This document shows, piece by piece, positions 1 to 6,591 of a stretch of DNA of 9,302 nucleotides (positions are counted from its first letter, which is position 1; each line of letters opens with the position of its first letter). This stretch comes from an uncultured Prevotella sp. GTDB taxonomy: Bacteria > Bacteroidota > Bacteroidia > Bacteroidales > Bacteroidaceae. The notes under the pieces are model-generated. The model ran no database searches and was not told the origin of the DNA. It was given only the letters and a program-made list of their open reading frames with translations. The position numbers and the translations under genes are program-made. Location: positions 1-9,302 of the forward strand of contig CAKQXI010000096.1 in assembly GCA_934281565.1 (NCBI GenBank), written 5' to 3'.

Positions 1-1174
1 CTGCATGATTGCTCCAATCCGTTGGGAATGTAACTTTGTTCAAAGTAAGGGTTGGCAATAAGGAAGAAGTGGAAACCTTATAGATGATGGTAGAGCCCGC
101 ATCCCATTGAGTACCACGTAAAGGAGCTGTAAGAGTCTTATCTACTCCATCTTTATTAAATACAATCTCCACTTTGGCATTAGAAGTTTGGTTAAAAACC
201 TGTGGTATCATCATCAAGGTCTGGTCACCAGTAGTTAATGCCTCATCTTGTTTGCCTGTAACTACCTTTCCTTGACCATTTCCTAAGTCGATTTTGAAGT
301 CGGCATCAGCACCTGATGTTTTCCAAGTATTAGCTGCCAAATCGAAATCACCCTCATTCTTTACTCCTTTGATAGCGATACTTTTCACTGTACCGGGAAC
401 CATGTCAGAACCTACGGAAAAAGTGATGGCGGTCAAGACATGGGAAAAATTCAAATTAACAGAGTTTGGGGCATCCGTTGAGCCATGAGTGGCATTTAGG
501 TGATTAGCAACTATCAAATCTGGCTGATGTTCGACATCATTTGCCAATGCTACATAATGAACGGTCTTTGCATTGGCAACATCAACGGCTGCCTTTTCTG
601 ACAACATCTTATGGCTGTCATCGCAATAAGGTGCATAAGCGTAGAATGACAAAGAGCCATCGGTAGGCCAGTATTGGGGATCGGTAGTCACCCAAGAACC
701 ACCATCAGGAGTAGCTTTAAGATTTTGGAAAAAAGAGGATTGTTGATTGCTTTTATCCGTACGGATGGCACTAACGCCAAATGAAGTTGTCCAACCCGTA
801 CCATTATACTTGGCACCTCGTGTCTCGGCATCAGAATGATCCGCACGAAGCAAGTTGCCATCATTAGGCAGCAGAGCACCAGAACGAGTAATCAACTCAT
901 CCTTGGAATTGTAAATATAAGTACCAGACTGTTCTATCGGGTGGAGGTAAAGAGGATAACCAAGGGAACTTTCCATTTTCAACGGTCCATTCTCATTAGC
1001 AGCAACAGCCGCACGAGAACCACCGCTGAATCCTTGCCATCCATTTACAGTGTTAGTACTAAAAGAAATCTGATTGTCAGAGAGTCCTACCCCCCCCCCG
1101 AGTAAATCGGGGCGTTCAGCGCAAGCAGTCAAGCATAATACTCCTGCAAGCATCAAATAATTAAATTGCTTCAT
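1..1174 (-). CDS. Fimbrillin-family surface lipoprotein, C-terminus cut by window edge, poly-G phase-variable
   Basis: The frame is open from an ATG at 1174 to the left edge (391 codons), so the 3' end is missing. The N-terminus MKQFNYLMLAGVLCLTAC is a lipoprotein signal peptide with lipobox LTAC and lipidated Cys18. Around residues 235-265 it reads FSHVLTAITFSVGSDM, followed by PGTVKSIAIKGV; further on come LMMIPQVF and a GTQWDAGSTIIYKV strand. I recognise this pattern from the N-terminal half of BF2867-like/Mfa-like fimbrillins. A second domain seems to begin near residue 375. Such proteins are exported as lipoproteins and form, or decorate, surface pili. Residues 26-28 (GGG) and the next base are encoded by ten consecutive G. 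The reading frame is intact here, but the tract would be prone to slippage. It has its own promoter 52 bp upstream. The family call is by remembered pattern, not by search; the exact pilus role (shaft or tip) is unknown. Confidence 0.88.
   Translation of the reverse strand, partial: MKQFNYLMLAGVLCLTACAERPDLLGGGVGLSDNQISFSTNTVNGWQGFSGGSRAAVAANENGPLKMESSLGYPLYLHPIEQSGTYIYNSKDELITRSGALLPNDGNLLRADHSDAETRGAKYNGTGWTTSFGVSAIRTDKSNQQSSFFQNLKATPDGGSWVTTDPQYWPTDGSLSFYAYAPYCDDSHKMLSEKAAVDVANAKTVHYVALANDVEHQPDLIVANHLNATHGSTDAPNSVNLNFSHVLTAITFSVGSDMVPGTVKSIAIKGVKNEGDFDLAANTWKTSGADADFKIDLGNGQGKVVTGKQDEALTTGDQTLMMIPQVFNQTSNAKVEIVFNKDGVDKTLTAPLRGTQWDAGSTIIYKVSTSSLLPTLTLNKVTFPTDWSNHA
1090..1099 (-). repeat. 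Ten-base homopolymer G tract inside fimbrillin gene (candidate phase-variation tract)
   Basis: Ten C on the plus strand are ten G on the coding strand, at codons 26-29 of the fimbrillin gene. With ten G the frame continues GTA GGA CTC TCT. With nine G the codon right after the tract is TAG. With eleven G the frame reads GGT AGG ACT CTC TGA. Both alternative frames therefore stop within five codons of the tract. Ten-base G/C tracts in AT-rich coding DNA are rare by chance and mutate by slipped-strand mispairing in other bacteria. The sequence shows the tract and the stops; switching is inferred. Confidence 0.85.
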
Positions 1175-1225
1175 AACTTTGAGCCAATTGAACTGTTTAT
1201 AATATAATTATCTAAATTGTGGGCG

Positions 1226-1260
1226 CAAAGTTACAGTTTTCAAACTAAACTCGTACCAAA
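1226..1260 (-). promoter_or_regulatory. Putative Bacteroidetes promoter of the fimbrillin gene
   Basis: On the minus strand TAACTTTG (1233-1226) is a perfect TAnnTTTG -7 box. A TTTG at 1260-1257 lies 23 bp upstream, slightly farther than the usual spacing. Transcription would start near 1219, giving a leader of about 45 nt before the ATG at 1174. No inverted repeats suggestive of an invertible promoter are visible around it. Confidence 0.6.
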
Positions 1261-1310
1261 CGTGGCTAATATTTAATCTATTTTAACCTGTTGGTGAATT
1301 TTTTCATCTT

Positions 1311-2369
1311 CTATTCTTTTACCAACTGGTACAAGGATTGCCATAATTTATGAAACAACAACGCATCCGTGGCAAAGTTTTCGTTGGCAGTATCGGAAGC
1401 GAACTCCGAAAGACTTTGGGAAGTGTCGTCGCTCCAATGGAAATAAGGAGAAATCGTATAGGTATCGTCCAAAGGCTGAACCTCCTCCGTTATCTTACAC
1501 AACAAAGTGCCATTGGGCTTTGTCAAGACCATACGGCTAAGGCTATCACTCAGCTTGGTCCAACCCTCCAAGAACTTCTTCGGGTCACTTAGCTGCAAGT
1601 TTGCATTCTCCTTTACATAACTTACGATGGAAGAAACATCGTTCTGGGTATCATGGAAACAAAGCATATCCATCAACTGCACTTTCAGGTCAGTGCTTCT
1701 CATTTGAAAGTCCTCTCCCGACTGTCCTGTCACCGCTGCCAAGAAGCCTTTCCCTAACGTTGTTCTCGCCAGCCTCAACAAAGTAGTGCCATTTCTCGTC
1801 ATGAGATAAGAAGAATAGATACTATCGGAGTATACTTCCGTATATCCTGTCATGGAATAATCATTATAATCCAAAGACAGGTTGAGAACCATGCGGTCGG
1901 GCTTACCGTCCGACTGAGTTTGCCAAGCAGTGCTCCACCCCAAACCTACCGTAACATCTTGGTTGAACACCAACTTCAATTCCTGCCTTGCATCAGATAC
2001 CTTATGGAAAACTTTGTTGGCATCAGCCTTATATATACCAGCATTGCGCTCTGCCGCTTCCATCAACTCACGTAACACGGAGACATCGCCATTCAGCAAT
2101 GACTTCGCATACTTCTTGGCTTGGGCAATGGAAAACTCCTTGTCCGCCCAGTCATAAGCATCCATCGACTGAATGACTGACGACAAAGCCTTGAAATCCT
2201 CACGGTGGAACTGGGTGTTCAGCTTATTGTACGAGCTGACGATATAGGCTTGCGCTTCCTTTCGGTCTGCCATCCCTGCATACGGACTTTCCTCTGCATC
2301 CTCCTGATAGCAAGAAGCCAGCAATACACAAACGACAACAATCCCCAACTGATAAAACCACTTCAACAT
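1311..2369 (-). CDS. Unrecognised lipoprotein, third gene of the esterase operon
   Basis: This 352-residue protein begins MLKWFYQLGIVVVCVLLASC, a lipoprotein signal peptide with lipidated Cys20. The residues after the cysteine (YQEDAEE) are acidic, which resembles the lipoprotein export signal that sends Bacteroidetes lipoproteins to the cell surface. I chose the ATG at 2369; a TTG two codons earlier would also open the frame but would lengthen the basic start of the signal peptide for no benefit. The start lies 2 bp after the stop of the DUF4421 gene, so the two are almost certainly co-transcribed and perhaps translationally coupled. The first third (about residues 30-130) looks helical and charged; the rest has alternating polar/hydrophobic stretches suggesting beta structure (for example LVFNQDVTVGLGW and MVLNLSLDYNDYSM). 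I recognise no family and see no catalytic motif. A partner lipoprotein of the neighbouring barrel is possible but unproven. Confidence 0.85.
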   Translation of the reverse strand: MLKWFYQLGIVVVCVLLASCYQEDAEESPYAGMADRKEAQAYIVSSYNKLNTQFHREDFKALSSVIQSMDAYDWADKEFSIAQAKKYAKSLLNGDVSVLRELMEAAERNAGIYKADANKVFHKVSDARQELKLVFNQDVTVGLGWSTAWQTQSDGKPDRMVLNLSLDYNDYSMTGYTEVYSDSIYSSYLMTRNGTTLLRLARTTLGKGFLAAVTGQSGEDFQMRSTDLKVQLMDMLCFHDTQNDVSSIVSYVKENANLQLSDPKKFLEGWTKLSDSLSRMVLTKPNGTLLCKITEEVQPLDDTYTISPYFHWSDDTSQSLSEFASDTANENFATDALLFHKLWQSLYQLVKE

Positions 2370-2371
2370 AA

Positions 2372-3529
2372 TCAATGCTTCCTCTTTTTAAACGTATCAA
2401 AATAAACACCCATGCAAATGCGCATCTCGGCGTAAACCTGCGACATATTCACCGCTGGTTTCTTATAGCGAAAGGTCGTGAAATCACCATAAATGCCAGC
2501 ATACAGCTTGCCATTGTTCCATTGCAAAGAACTGCGCCCCATGAAATCCAAGCTCCAGTCACCGCTATACACATCCTGTTGCTTCTTCAAGTCGGTCAGC
2601 GAATAAGTCGTTATCTTGCTCCATTTCAAGGAGAGCATCGGAAAGAGCGTCACATTGAAGACGAAGTCCTTTGCGACAGCCCAATTGTAGCCATATCCCA
2701 ACTTTGCGCTCAACTTACGATACAAGAAATCGACCTCTTGGGTTACGCACGGAATATAAGAGAACGTTTCTTGCTCATCGTTCCTCCACTTGTCAAAAGA
2801 CTCTAAATTCATAAAAGGCTCATGGGTCAGCACAAGACTGCTCTTGAAGTCAGAGAAAGCAACGCCAGCGACAATGCTTCCCGCACTCCGCACCTGTCGG
2901 GTAGAATAACCATAAGCTGCCCTATAAGAGAAATGCTTGTAGTTGAAGACATAATAAAAATCCAGACCTGTTTCACGAGAATGAAAGCCGTCAAAGCTCT
3001 CACCTTTCAAGTCGGCAGGCACGCCATCCTTGGCTCCTACGCCATCCCACATGAAGTTGCTTCCATCCTTATCGACATATCGCTGAAAGCCCGCCGAACC
3101 TGTTATCTCGGCATCGCCATTCACCTTGCGTTGATAAAACTGGAAACCAAAGCGATTGGCGAGAATGTTAAAAGTGAAGTTGGAATTATGGTTGGTTTCT
3201 CCACCGAAAATAGAGTTGATGCTCTTTGAATAGCTGAGAGCCATCAAGCCACGCCCCACTCCCACTCCAATATCAGGACAGTTCATTGGCTTCAACTTCA
3301 GTCGCTGTTTTCCTCCACTCAAAGAGAAATCGAATGCCTGGGTACAATCAAACATATATACATTGGCATAACTATTATATTTCTCTGTTGTCACATAGGT
3401 TGAGTCGGAGACTCCCATCACCTTGGCTAACAGCTCGCCAATGCCCTTGGCTGACAATGGACCTGAATATAATAAAAACACTTCTAAAACAATCCCGACA
3501 ATGATATGCCTTTTTGCTAATCCCGTCAT
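2372..3529 (-). CDS. DUF4421-type outer-membrane beta-barrel protein
   Basis: The 385-residue product has an N-terminal basic/hydrophobic signal peptide ending near SGPLSAKG (about residue 29). It then shows DSTYVTTEKYNSYANVYMFD, LKLKPMNCPDIGVGVGRGLM and a succession of amphipathic strands rich in Tyr, Phe and Gly. Near the C-terminus it has AEMRICMGVYFDTF, a plausible last beta strand, followed by a short basic tail. The spacing of a D-x-x-Y-I/V-x-P/T-x-K-Y-N start and a GVGVG turn matches my memory of DUF4421, a Bacteroidetes family thought to form outer-membrane barrels. Its function is not known. It sits 37 bp downstream of the esterase gene and 2 bp upstream of the lipoprotein gene, as the middle gene of an operon. 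An unrelated porin-like barrel is the main alternative. Confidence 0.8.
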   Translation of the reverse strand: MTGLAKRHIIVGIVLEVFLLYSGPLSAKGIGELLAKVMGVSDSTYVTTEKYNSYANVYMFDCTQAFDFSLSGGKQRLKLKPMNCPDIGVGVGRGLMALSYSKSINSIFGGETNHNSNFTFNILANRFGFQFYQRKVNGDAEITGSAGFQRYVDKDGSNFMWDGVGAKDGVPADLKGESFDGFHSRETGLDFYYVFNYKHFSYRAAYGYSTRQVRSAGSIVAGVAFSDFKSSLVLTHEPFMNLESFDKWRNDEQETFSYIPCVTQEVDFLYRKLSAKLGYGYNWAVAKDFVFNVTLFPMLSLKWSKITTYSLTDLKKQQDVYSGDWSLDFMGRSSLQWNNGKLYAGIYGDFTTFRYKKPAVNMSQVYAEMRICMGVYFDTFKKRKH

Positions 3530-3538
3530 TCTATATAT

Positions 3539-3568
3539 TTATTCGTAAGCATTCTTCACTTTTCACTT
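3539..3568 (-). repeat. GTGAARA heptamer pair in the esterase-DUF4421 intergenic gap
   Basis: On the minus strand the gap begins, overlapping the esterase stop codon, with AAGTGAAAAGTGAAGAATGC, two near-identical heptamers (GTGAAAA and GTGAAGA). Similar GTGAAGAGTGAAGAAT runs are, from memory, scattered through intergenic DNA of Bacteroidales genomes. Whether this is a fragment of such a dispersed repeat cannot be told from one copy. Confidence 0.35.
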
Positions 3569-4697
3569 AATTTTCCCAATTCATGACTTTCCTGAGGAAT
3601 GGCAGCAACTCTCCTGCCATCTTCTGATGTTGCAACTTGCTGGGATGCCAACTTGCGCCATATCCTAAATCACCTGTCTGGAAAGAGAAATCAAAGCGAT
3701 ACACTTTCTTGTCTCCTCGCTTATTCGCATCCTTGCAAATATGATTGAGGATTTCTTGCTGGATTCGATTCTCTTTCTCTCCTAACATCGGACCTGTCAA
3801 CAAGACGATCTTTGCCGTAGGATACTTAGAACGAACCGTCGCCAAGAACATACGATAGTTCTTCTCATAAAGTGCGGCGTCATAATTATTGGTAGAGAAG
3901 TCATTCGTTCCTAAATTAATGCAGACCAACTGAGGCTGGTACTTGGCAAAGTCCCATTTCTCATCGTGCTTATAGAATAAGGTGTACTCATATTGCCAAG
4001 GCATATTGTCCGCCGAGCCATCTTTCGGTCCATTGTAATTTCTGTAAACGCCGATGCCACTGCGAGAGATAGAAGTATGCTGGGCATGGAGGCTATCGCT
4101 TACAATATTGGCGTAAGTAAGCCAATGGTTCTCCGTCTCGTCCTCGAAAGGATCCGAGTCCTTGATGCTTTCCACACCATAACCACAAGTAATGGAATTA
4201 CCAATAAACTCTATCTTTCGCTCTGGCAAAGGAGAAGCCTCGACCAGAGAGCAACCTTTGTCCAATACAAATCCATGAAACTCTGGAGTACGGAACAACC
4301 CTTCTATCACATACATCAACTTTACCTGATGCTCTCCCTTAGGCAACGCCGTCGCAAGGGTAACGACAGAGTCACGTTCCGCATTGAAGCCAACCTTGAA
4401 AGGCTCCGCTTCATCGACTTGTGCCATAAAATAGCCTGTCATCGGTCGACAAATCATCTTGAGGGAAGAACCTTGGAACCGTGCGTTTATCGTTGTTCCT
4501 GGGTAATTGAAACTTGCCACATCTTTATGGGCGAAACTTACTCTCCCCGTATATTGAATCAGTGGATGGGAAGCCTTGACTACCGTTCCAGATATAGGGA
4601 GTGTAGTAGATTGTTTTTCCTGACTGGCAGAAAGCGAGGAAACACCGATTGCGGAGAATGCTAACGAAAACGCAGCTATCATCAAATATCTTTTCAT
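3567..4697 (-). CDS. Secreted SGNH carbohydrate esterase, CE2-like (probable acetyl-xylan/glycan deacetylase)
   Basis: The 376-residue protein has a cleavable signal peptide (cut near LSASQ, residue 24), an N-terminal beta-sandwich of about residues 35-150, then an SGNH hydrolase domain. Visible motifs are FIGNSITCGYG with nucleophile Ser168, SRSGIG with oxyanion Gly214, NLGTNDFS with Asn265, and SWHPS with catalytic His351. A jelly-roll before the SGNH fold is the layout of CAZy family CE2, which removes O-acetyl groups from plant polysaccharides such as xylan or glucomannan. The position two before the histidine, often Asp (DWHP), is Ser here, so the enzyme probably works with a Ser-His dyad, as described for some CE2 members. 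It is the first gene of a three-gene operon with its own promoter, and acts in the periplasm or at the surface. No glycoside hydrolase or SusC/D pair is in the window, so the substrate is unknown. Confidence 0.88.
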   Translation of the reverse strand: MKRYLMIAAFSLAFSAIGVSSLSASQEKQSTTLPISGTVVKASHPLIQYTGRVSFAHKDVASFNYPGTTINARFQGSSLKMICRPMTGYFMAQVDEAEPFKVGFNAERDSVVTLATALPKGEHQVKLMYVIEGLFRTPEFHGFVLDKGCSLVEASPLPERKIEFIGNSITCGYGVESIKDSDPFEDETENHWLTYANIVSDSLHAQHTSISRSGIGVYRNYNGPKDGSADNMPWQYEYTLFYKHDEKWDFAKYQPQLVCINLGTNDFSTNNYDAALYEKNYRMFLATVRSKYPTAKIVLLTGPMLGEKENRIQQEILNHICKDANKRGDKKVYRFDFSFQTGDLGYGASWHPSKLQHQKMAGELLPFLRKVMNWEN

Positions 4698-4722
4698 TGT
4701 CTTTTAGCTATTAATTCCTTTG

Positions 4723-4754
4723 CAAAATTAATAATTTATCTAAGAAAAAACAAA
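4723..4754 (-). promoter_or_regulatory. Promoter of the CE2-DUF4421-lipoprotein operon
   Basis: On the minus strand TAATTTTG (4730-4723) matches the Bacteroidetes -7 box TAnnTTTG, and TTTG (4754-4751) lies exactly 20 bp upstream as the -33 box. Transcription would begin near 4716, giving a very short leader of about 19 nt before the ATG at 4697. It is divergent from the tRNA promoter about 75 bp away. Confidence 0.75.
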
Positions 4755-4803
4755 CAAAACGGTTATTTTTTCCATTTTTCTTTTTTTATTCAAATAATAG
4801 TTG

Positions 4804-4811
4804 TATCTTTG
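4804..4811 (+). promoter_or_regulatory. -7 box of the tRNA-Leu promoter
   Basis: TATCTTTG fits TAnnTTTG and ends 11 bp before the first base of the mature tRNA, so transcription starts almost at the tRNA. The -33 region is only a T-rich run (about 4772-4788) without a clean TTTG. Confidence 0.6.
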
Positions 4812-4822
4812 CACCCATAAAT

Positions 4823-4904
4823 GCGCTTGTGGCGAAATTGGTAGACGCGCTAGACTTAGGATCTAGTGGTTTATACCGTGTAGGTTCGAGTCCTATCAGG
4901 CGCA
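4823..4904 (+). tRNA. tRNA-Leu, anticodon UAG
   Basis: The 82-base sequence folds as a class II tRNA. The acceptor stem GCGCTTG pairs with CAGGCGC (one U-G pair) and is followed by discriminator A. The anticodon stem CTAGA/TCTAG holds loop CTTAGGA with anticodon UAG at 4857-4859, reading CUA and, by wobble, other CUN leucine codons. A long variable arm (GGT TTAT ACC) is the leucine/serine hallmark, and TTCGAGTCC forms the T loop. The 3' CCA is not encoded (CAT follows the discriminator base). It has its own promoter and a terminator 8 bp downstream. No second copy of its 3' end, which would mark an integrated element, is seen in the window. Confidence 0.97.
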
Positions 4905-4911
4905 CATTAGT

Positions 4912-4954
4912 AAATCCTAACTGCTTGATATTGAGCGGTTAGGATTTTTCTTTT
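4912..4954 (+). terminator. Rho-independent terminator of tRNA-Leu
   Basis: AATCCTAAC (4913-4921) pairs with GTTAGGATT (4938-4946). The stem is extended by a T-G pair and GCT/AGC around an eight-base loop, and is followed by a T-rich tail (TTTTTCTTTT). This gives a 13-bp stem starting 8 bp after the tRNA. Confidence 0.9.
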
Positions 4955-4961
4955 ACCATTT

Positions 4962-4980
4962 TTGGCAACCGATTGGCAAC
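4962..4980 (+). repeat. Two direct repeats TTGGCAAC with 11-bp period
   Basis: TTGGCAAC occurs at 4962-4969 and again at 4973-4980, separated by CGA. The 11-bp period places both on the same face of the helix, as in binding sites for dimeric proteins or arm-type recombinase sites. They lie just outside a tRNA terminator, a common neighbourhood for integrative elements, but no integrase is in the window. The function is unknown. Confidence 0.45.
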
Positions 4981-5041
4981 GTATTTCGATACTATCTCAA
5001 GGTGGTTGTTTTATACCATGGAACATCCTGAAACTTTCCAA

Positions 5042-5064
5042 TTTTGCAAGTGCCACTTGCAAAA
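5042..5064. other. Perfect 23-bp dyad (11-bp arms, 1-bp centre)
   Basis: TTTTGCAAGTG is followed by a single C and then by its exact reverse complement CACTTGCAAAA. Neither strand has a T run after the stem in the order a terminator needs, so a DNA-level operator or binding site is more likely than a terminator. It is about 84 bp upstream of the rmuC -7 box and 157 bp before the rmuC start. Confidence 0.6.
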
Positions 5065-5147
5065 ACAACATAGACAAGCGAGAGCCAACGAATGGCTCAC
5101 TATGAACTTTTAACACTAAATATATCGGATAACTCAGAAAAATTGAT

Positions 5148-5155
5148 TAATTTTG
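5148..5155 (+). promoter_or_regulatory. -7 box of the rmuC promoter
   Basis: TAATTTTG fits TAnnTTTG; no TTTG is found at the -33 position, so only this half of the promoter is supported. The predicted leader is about 60 nt. Confidence 0.5.
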
Positions 5156-5220
5156 CATTCACGACAGTCACTTAGACAATGATTGTTTCCTCATATTTTA
5201 GCGATTAAAAAATAGACATC

Positions 5221-6591
5221 ATGGCAGTATATATAATTATTGTAGCCGTAGCAATGGTATTGTTAGGCTACTTCATGGGCAACCACGGCAAAGCAGAAAT
5301 AAAATCTGCTTATGAAGTCCAGATTGCGGAGTTGAAAGATGCACACAACAAGCAACTTGTTGAACTGAAAGATGCTCATAATAAGCAACTTGCCCAAGCT
5401 AAGGATGGAGCAGAAAAGCAAATCGAGGCTTTGAAGCAAATGAACAAAGAACAGGTGGAGAGTCAACTAAAACTCATCAAGGAACAGATGCAAACCACAT
5501 CTGAGGAGGTGCTCAAACGTCGTCAGGAAGAATTGGGCGAAAGAAACAAGGAACAAGTATCCAAGATAATAGACCCACTTCAGCAAAGCCTGAAAAATAT
5601 GCAAGAGGCTTTCGATAAGTCCAAGGAGCAACAGAGTGAAGCATTAACTCGTCTTGACGAAACTATCAAGATAAATATGCAAAAGAGTGTTGCCTTAGGT
5701 GAAACCGCCGACCGTTTGACACGAGCACTTACAGGAGAAGTGAAAGTGCAAGGTAACTTTGGTGAATTGAAACTAAAGCAATTACTCGAAGACTTGGAAC
5801 TAAAGGAGGGAGAGCAATTCGATACTCAAGAGACATTGAAAGACAAGGCAGGGAAAACAGCCAAAGGTGATGACGGAAAAGGACTTATCCCTGACTTTAT
5901 CCTCCATTTCCCTAACAATCGTCATGTTGTCGTTGACTCAAAAATGTCGCTGACTGATTATGAGCGTTACATGAATGCAGAGGATGGAACTCCTGAAAAG
6001 ACAGAATATTTAAAATCACATATTGCCAGTGTTAGGGCACAGGTTAAAAGATTGGCAAAGAAAGAATACACTAAATATCTCCCTAATGGATATAATAGGC
6101 TCAACTTTGCCATCATGTATGTGCCTATTGAAGGAGCACTCAACCTCGCCTTGCTCAACGATGATACCCTTTGGCGTGAAGCATACGACCAAGGAGTCAT
6201 GATTCTTGGTCCTCAAACTATGTATATGAACCTTCGTGTCTTGGAAATGATGTGGACACAGGTTCGCCAGTTGAAGAACCAACAAGCGATGATGGATGCT
6301 GCCAATATGGTTATAGAACGTGTACAAGATTTCGGTATGCGTTTCATGGATGTCGAGTCGAGCATGAATGACACTATCAAGAAAATAACGAAGTTGAAAA
6401 TCACCACTGCCGACAGTGGTGCCAGCATCATCACTGCAGCTAAAAATCTGCTCAAGGCTGGTGCCAAAGAAAACAAAAAGAAAAAGTCACTTGCAGACAT
6501 GGATGACTCAATGTTTCTGGAAGCTGACGCAACATTCATGCTTCCAAAAACATCTACACAACATCCAGGAGCTGCAAGTTCTGAGCCTTGA
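5221..6591 (+). CDS. rmuC: DNA recombination protein RmuC
   Basis: The 456-residue protein has one N-terminal membrane helix (about residues 3-19), a long charged coiled coil (about 25-170) and the RmuC core. The core is recognisable from VQGNFGELKLKQLLE (177-190), IPDFILHFPNNRHVVVDSKM (223-242), FAIMYVPIEGA (297-306) and the conserved helix after ILGPQTMYMNLRV. Asp225, Asp239 and Lys241 (PD...DSK) fit the restriction-nuclease-like fold proposed for RmuC. In E. coli, RmuC limits inversions at short inverted repeats; its biochemical activity is poorly defined. The coiled coil starts with 11-residue repeats, two of them nearly identical. The last 40 residues are a Lys-rich, low-complexity tail. 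It is a single gene, with the stop codon abutting that of the convergent DUF5020 gene. The start is supported by the membrane helix beginning right at the ATG. Confidence 0.96.
   Translation: MAVYIIIVAVAMVLLGYFMGNHGKAEIKSAYEVQIAELKDAHNKQLVELKDAHNKQLAQAKDGAEKQIEALKQMNKEQVESQLKLIKEQMQTTSEEVLKRRQEELGERNKEQVSKIIDPLQQSLKNMQEAFDKSKEQQSEALTRLDETIKINMQKSVALGETADRLTRALTGEVKVQGNFGELKLKQLLEDLELKEGEQFDTQETLKDKAGKTAKGDDGKGLIPDFILHFPNNRHVVVDSKMSLTDYERYMNAEDGTPEKTEYLKSHIASVRAQVKRLAKKEYTKYLPNGYNRLNFAIMYVPIEGALNLALLNDDTLWREAYDQGVMILGPQTMYMNLRVLEMMWTQVRQLKNQQAMMDAANMVIERVQDFGMRFMDVESSMNDTIKKITKLKITTADSGASIITAAKNLLKAGAKENKKKKSLADMDDSMFLEADATFMLPKTSTQHPGAASSEP
5329..5394 (+). repeat. Tandem 33-bp repeat encoding two hendecads in RmuC
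   Basis: Residues 37-47 (ELKDAHNKQLV) and 48-58 (ELKDAHNKQLA) are identical except for the last position, and weaker 11-residue units follow to about residue 91. The DNA copies differ at five synonymous codons, so the duplication is old and the protein sequence has been kept. Confidence 0.8.

Larger units (their letters stand above)
4955..5220. other. Gene-less interval between tRNA terminator and rmuC
   Basis: I find no convincing gene here. The interval holds two TTGGCAAC repeats, a perfect 23-bp dyad at 5042-5064, a small hairpin GAGCCA-ACGAA-TGGCTC at 5082-5098, and a -7 box for rmuC. The rest is AT-rich with stops in all frames. Confidence 0.6.

Noticed and set aside
1175..1310. Invertible promoter upstream of the fimbrillin gene
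   Set aside because: No pair of inverted repeats flanks the promoter.
2375..3229. Two plus-strand open frames (143 and 135 codons) opposite the DUF4421 gene
   Set aside because: They mirror codon structure of the well-supported barrel gene and have no recognisable protein features or start context.
3993..4664. A 223-codon open frame on the plus strand inside the esterase gene
   Set aside because: It is fully antisense to a gene with a signal peptide and intact catalytic motifs, and its translation shows no recognisable domain or periodicity.
4939..5010. A 23-codon minus-strand stretch ending EKS-stop in the tRNA terminator, considered as an integrase remnant
   Set aside because: It is bounded by a stop upstream, is too short to assign to any family, and its end lies inside a terminator stem.
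5042..5064. The 23-bp dyad as a transcription terminator
   Set aside because: On both strands the stem starts with T and ends with A, and no U tract follows it.
6518..6546. TGGAAGC/GCTTCCA inverted repeat in the 3' end of rmuC as a terminator for the DUF5020 operon
   Set aside because: The loop is 15 nt and no T run follows on either strand.
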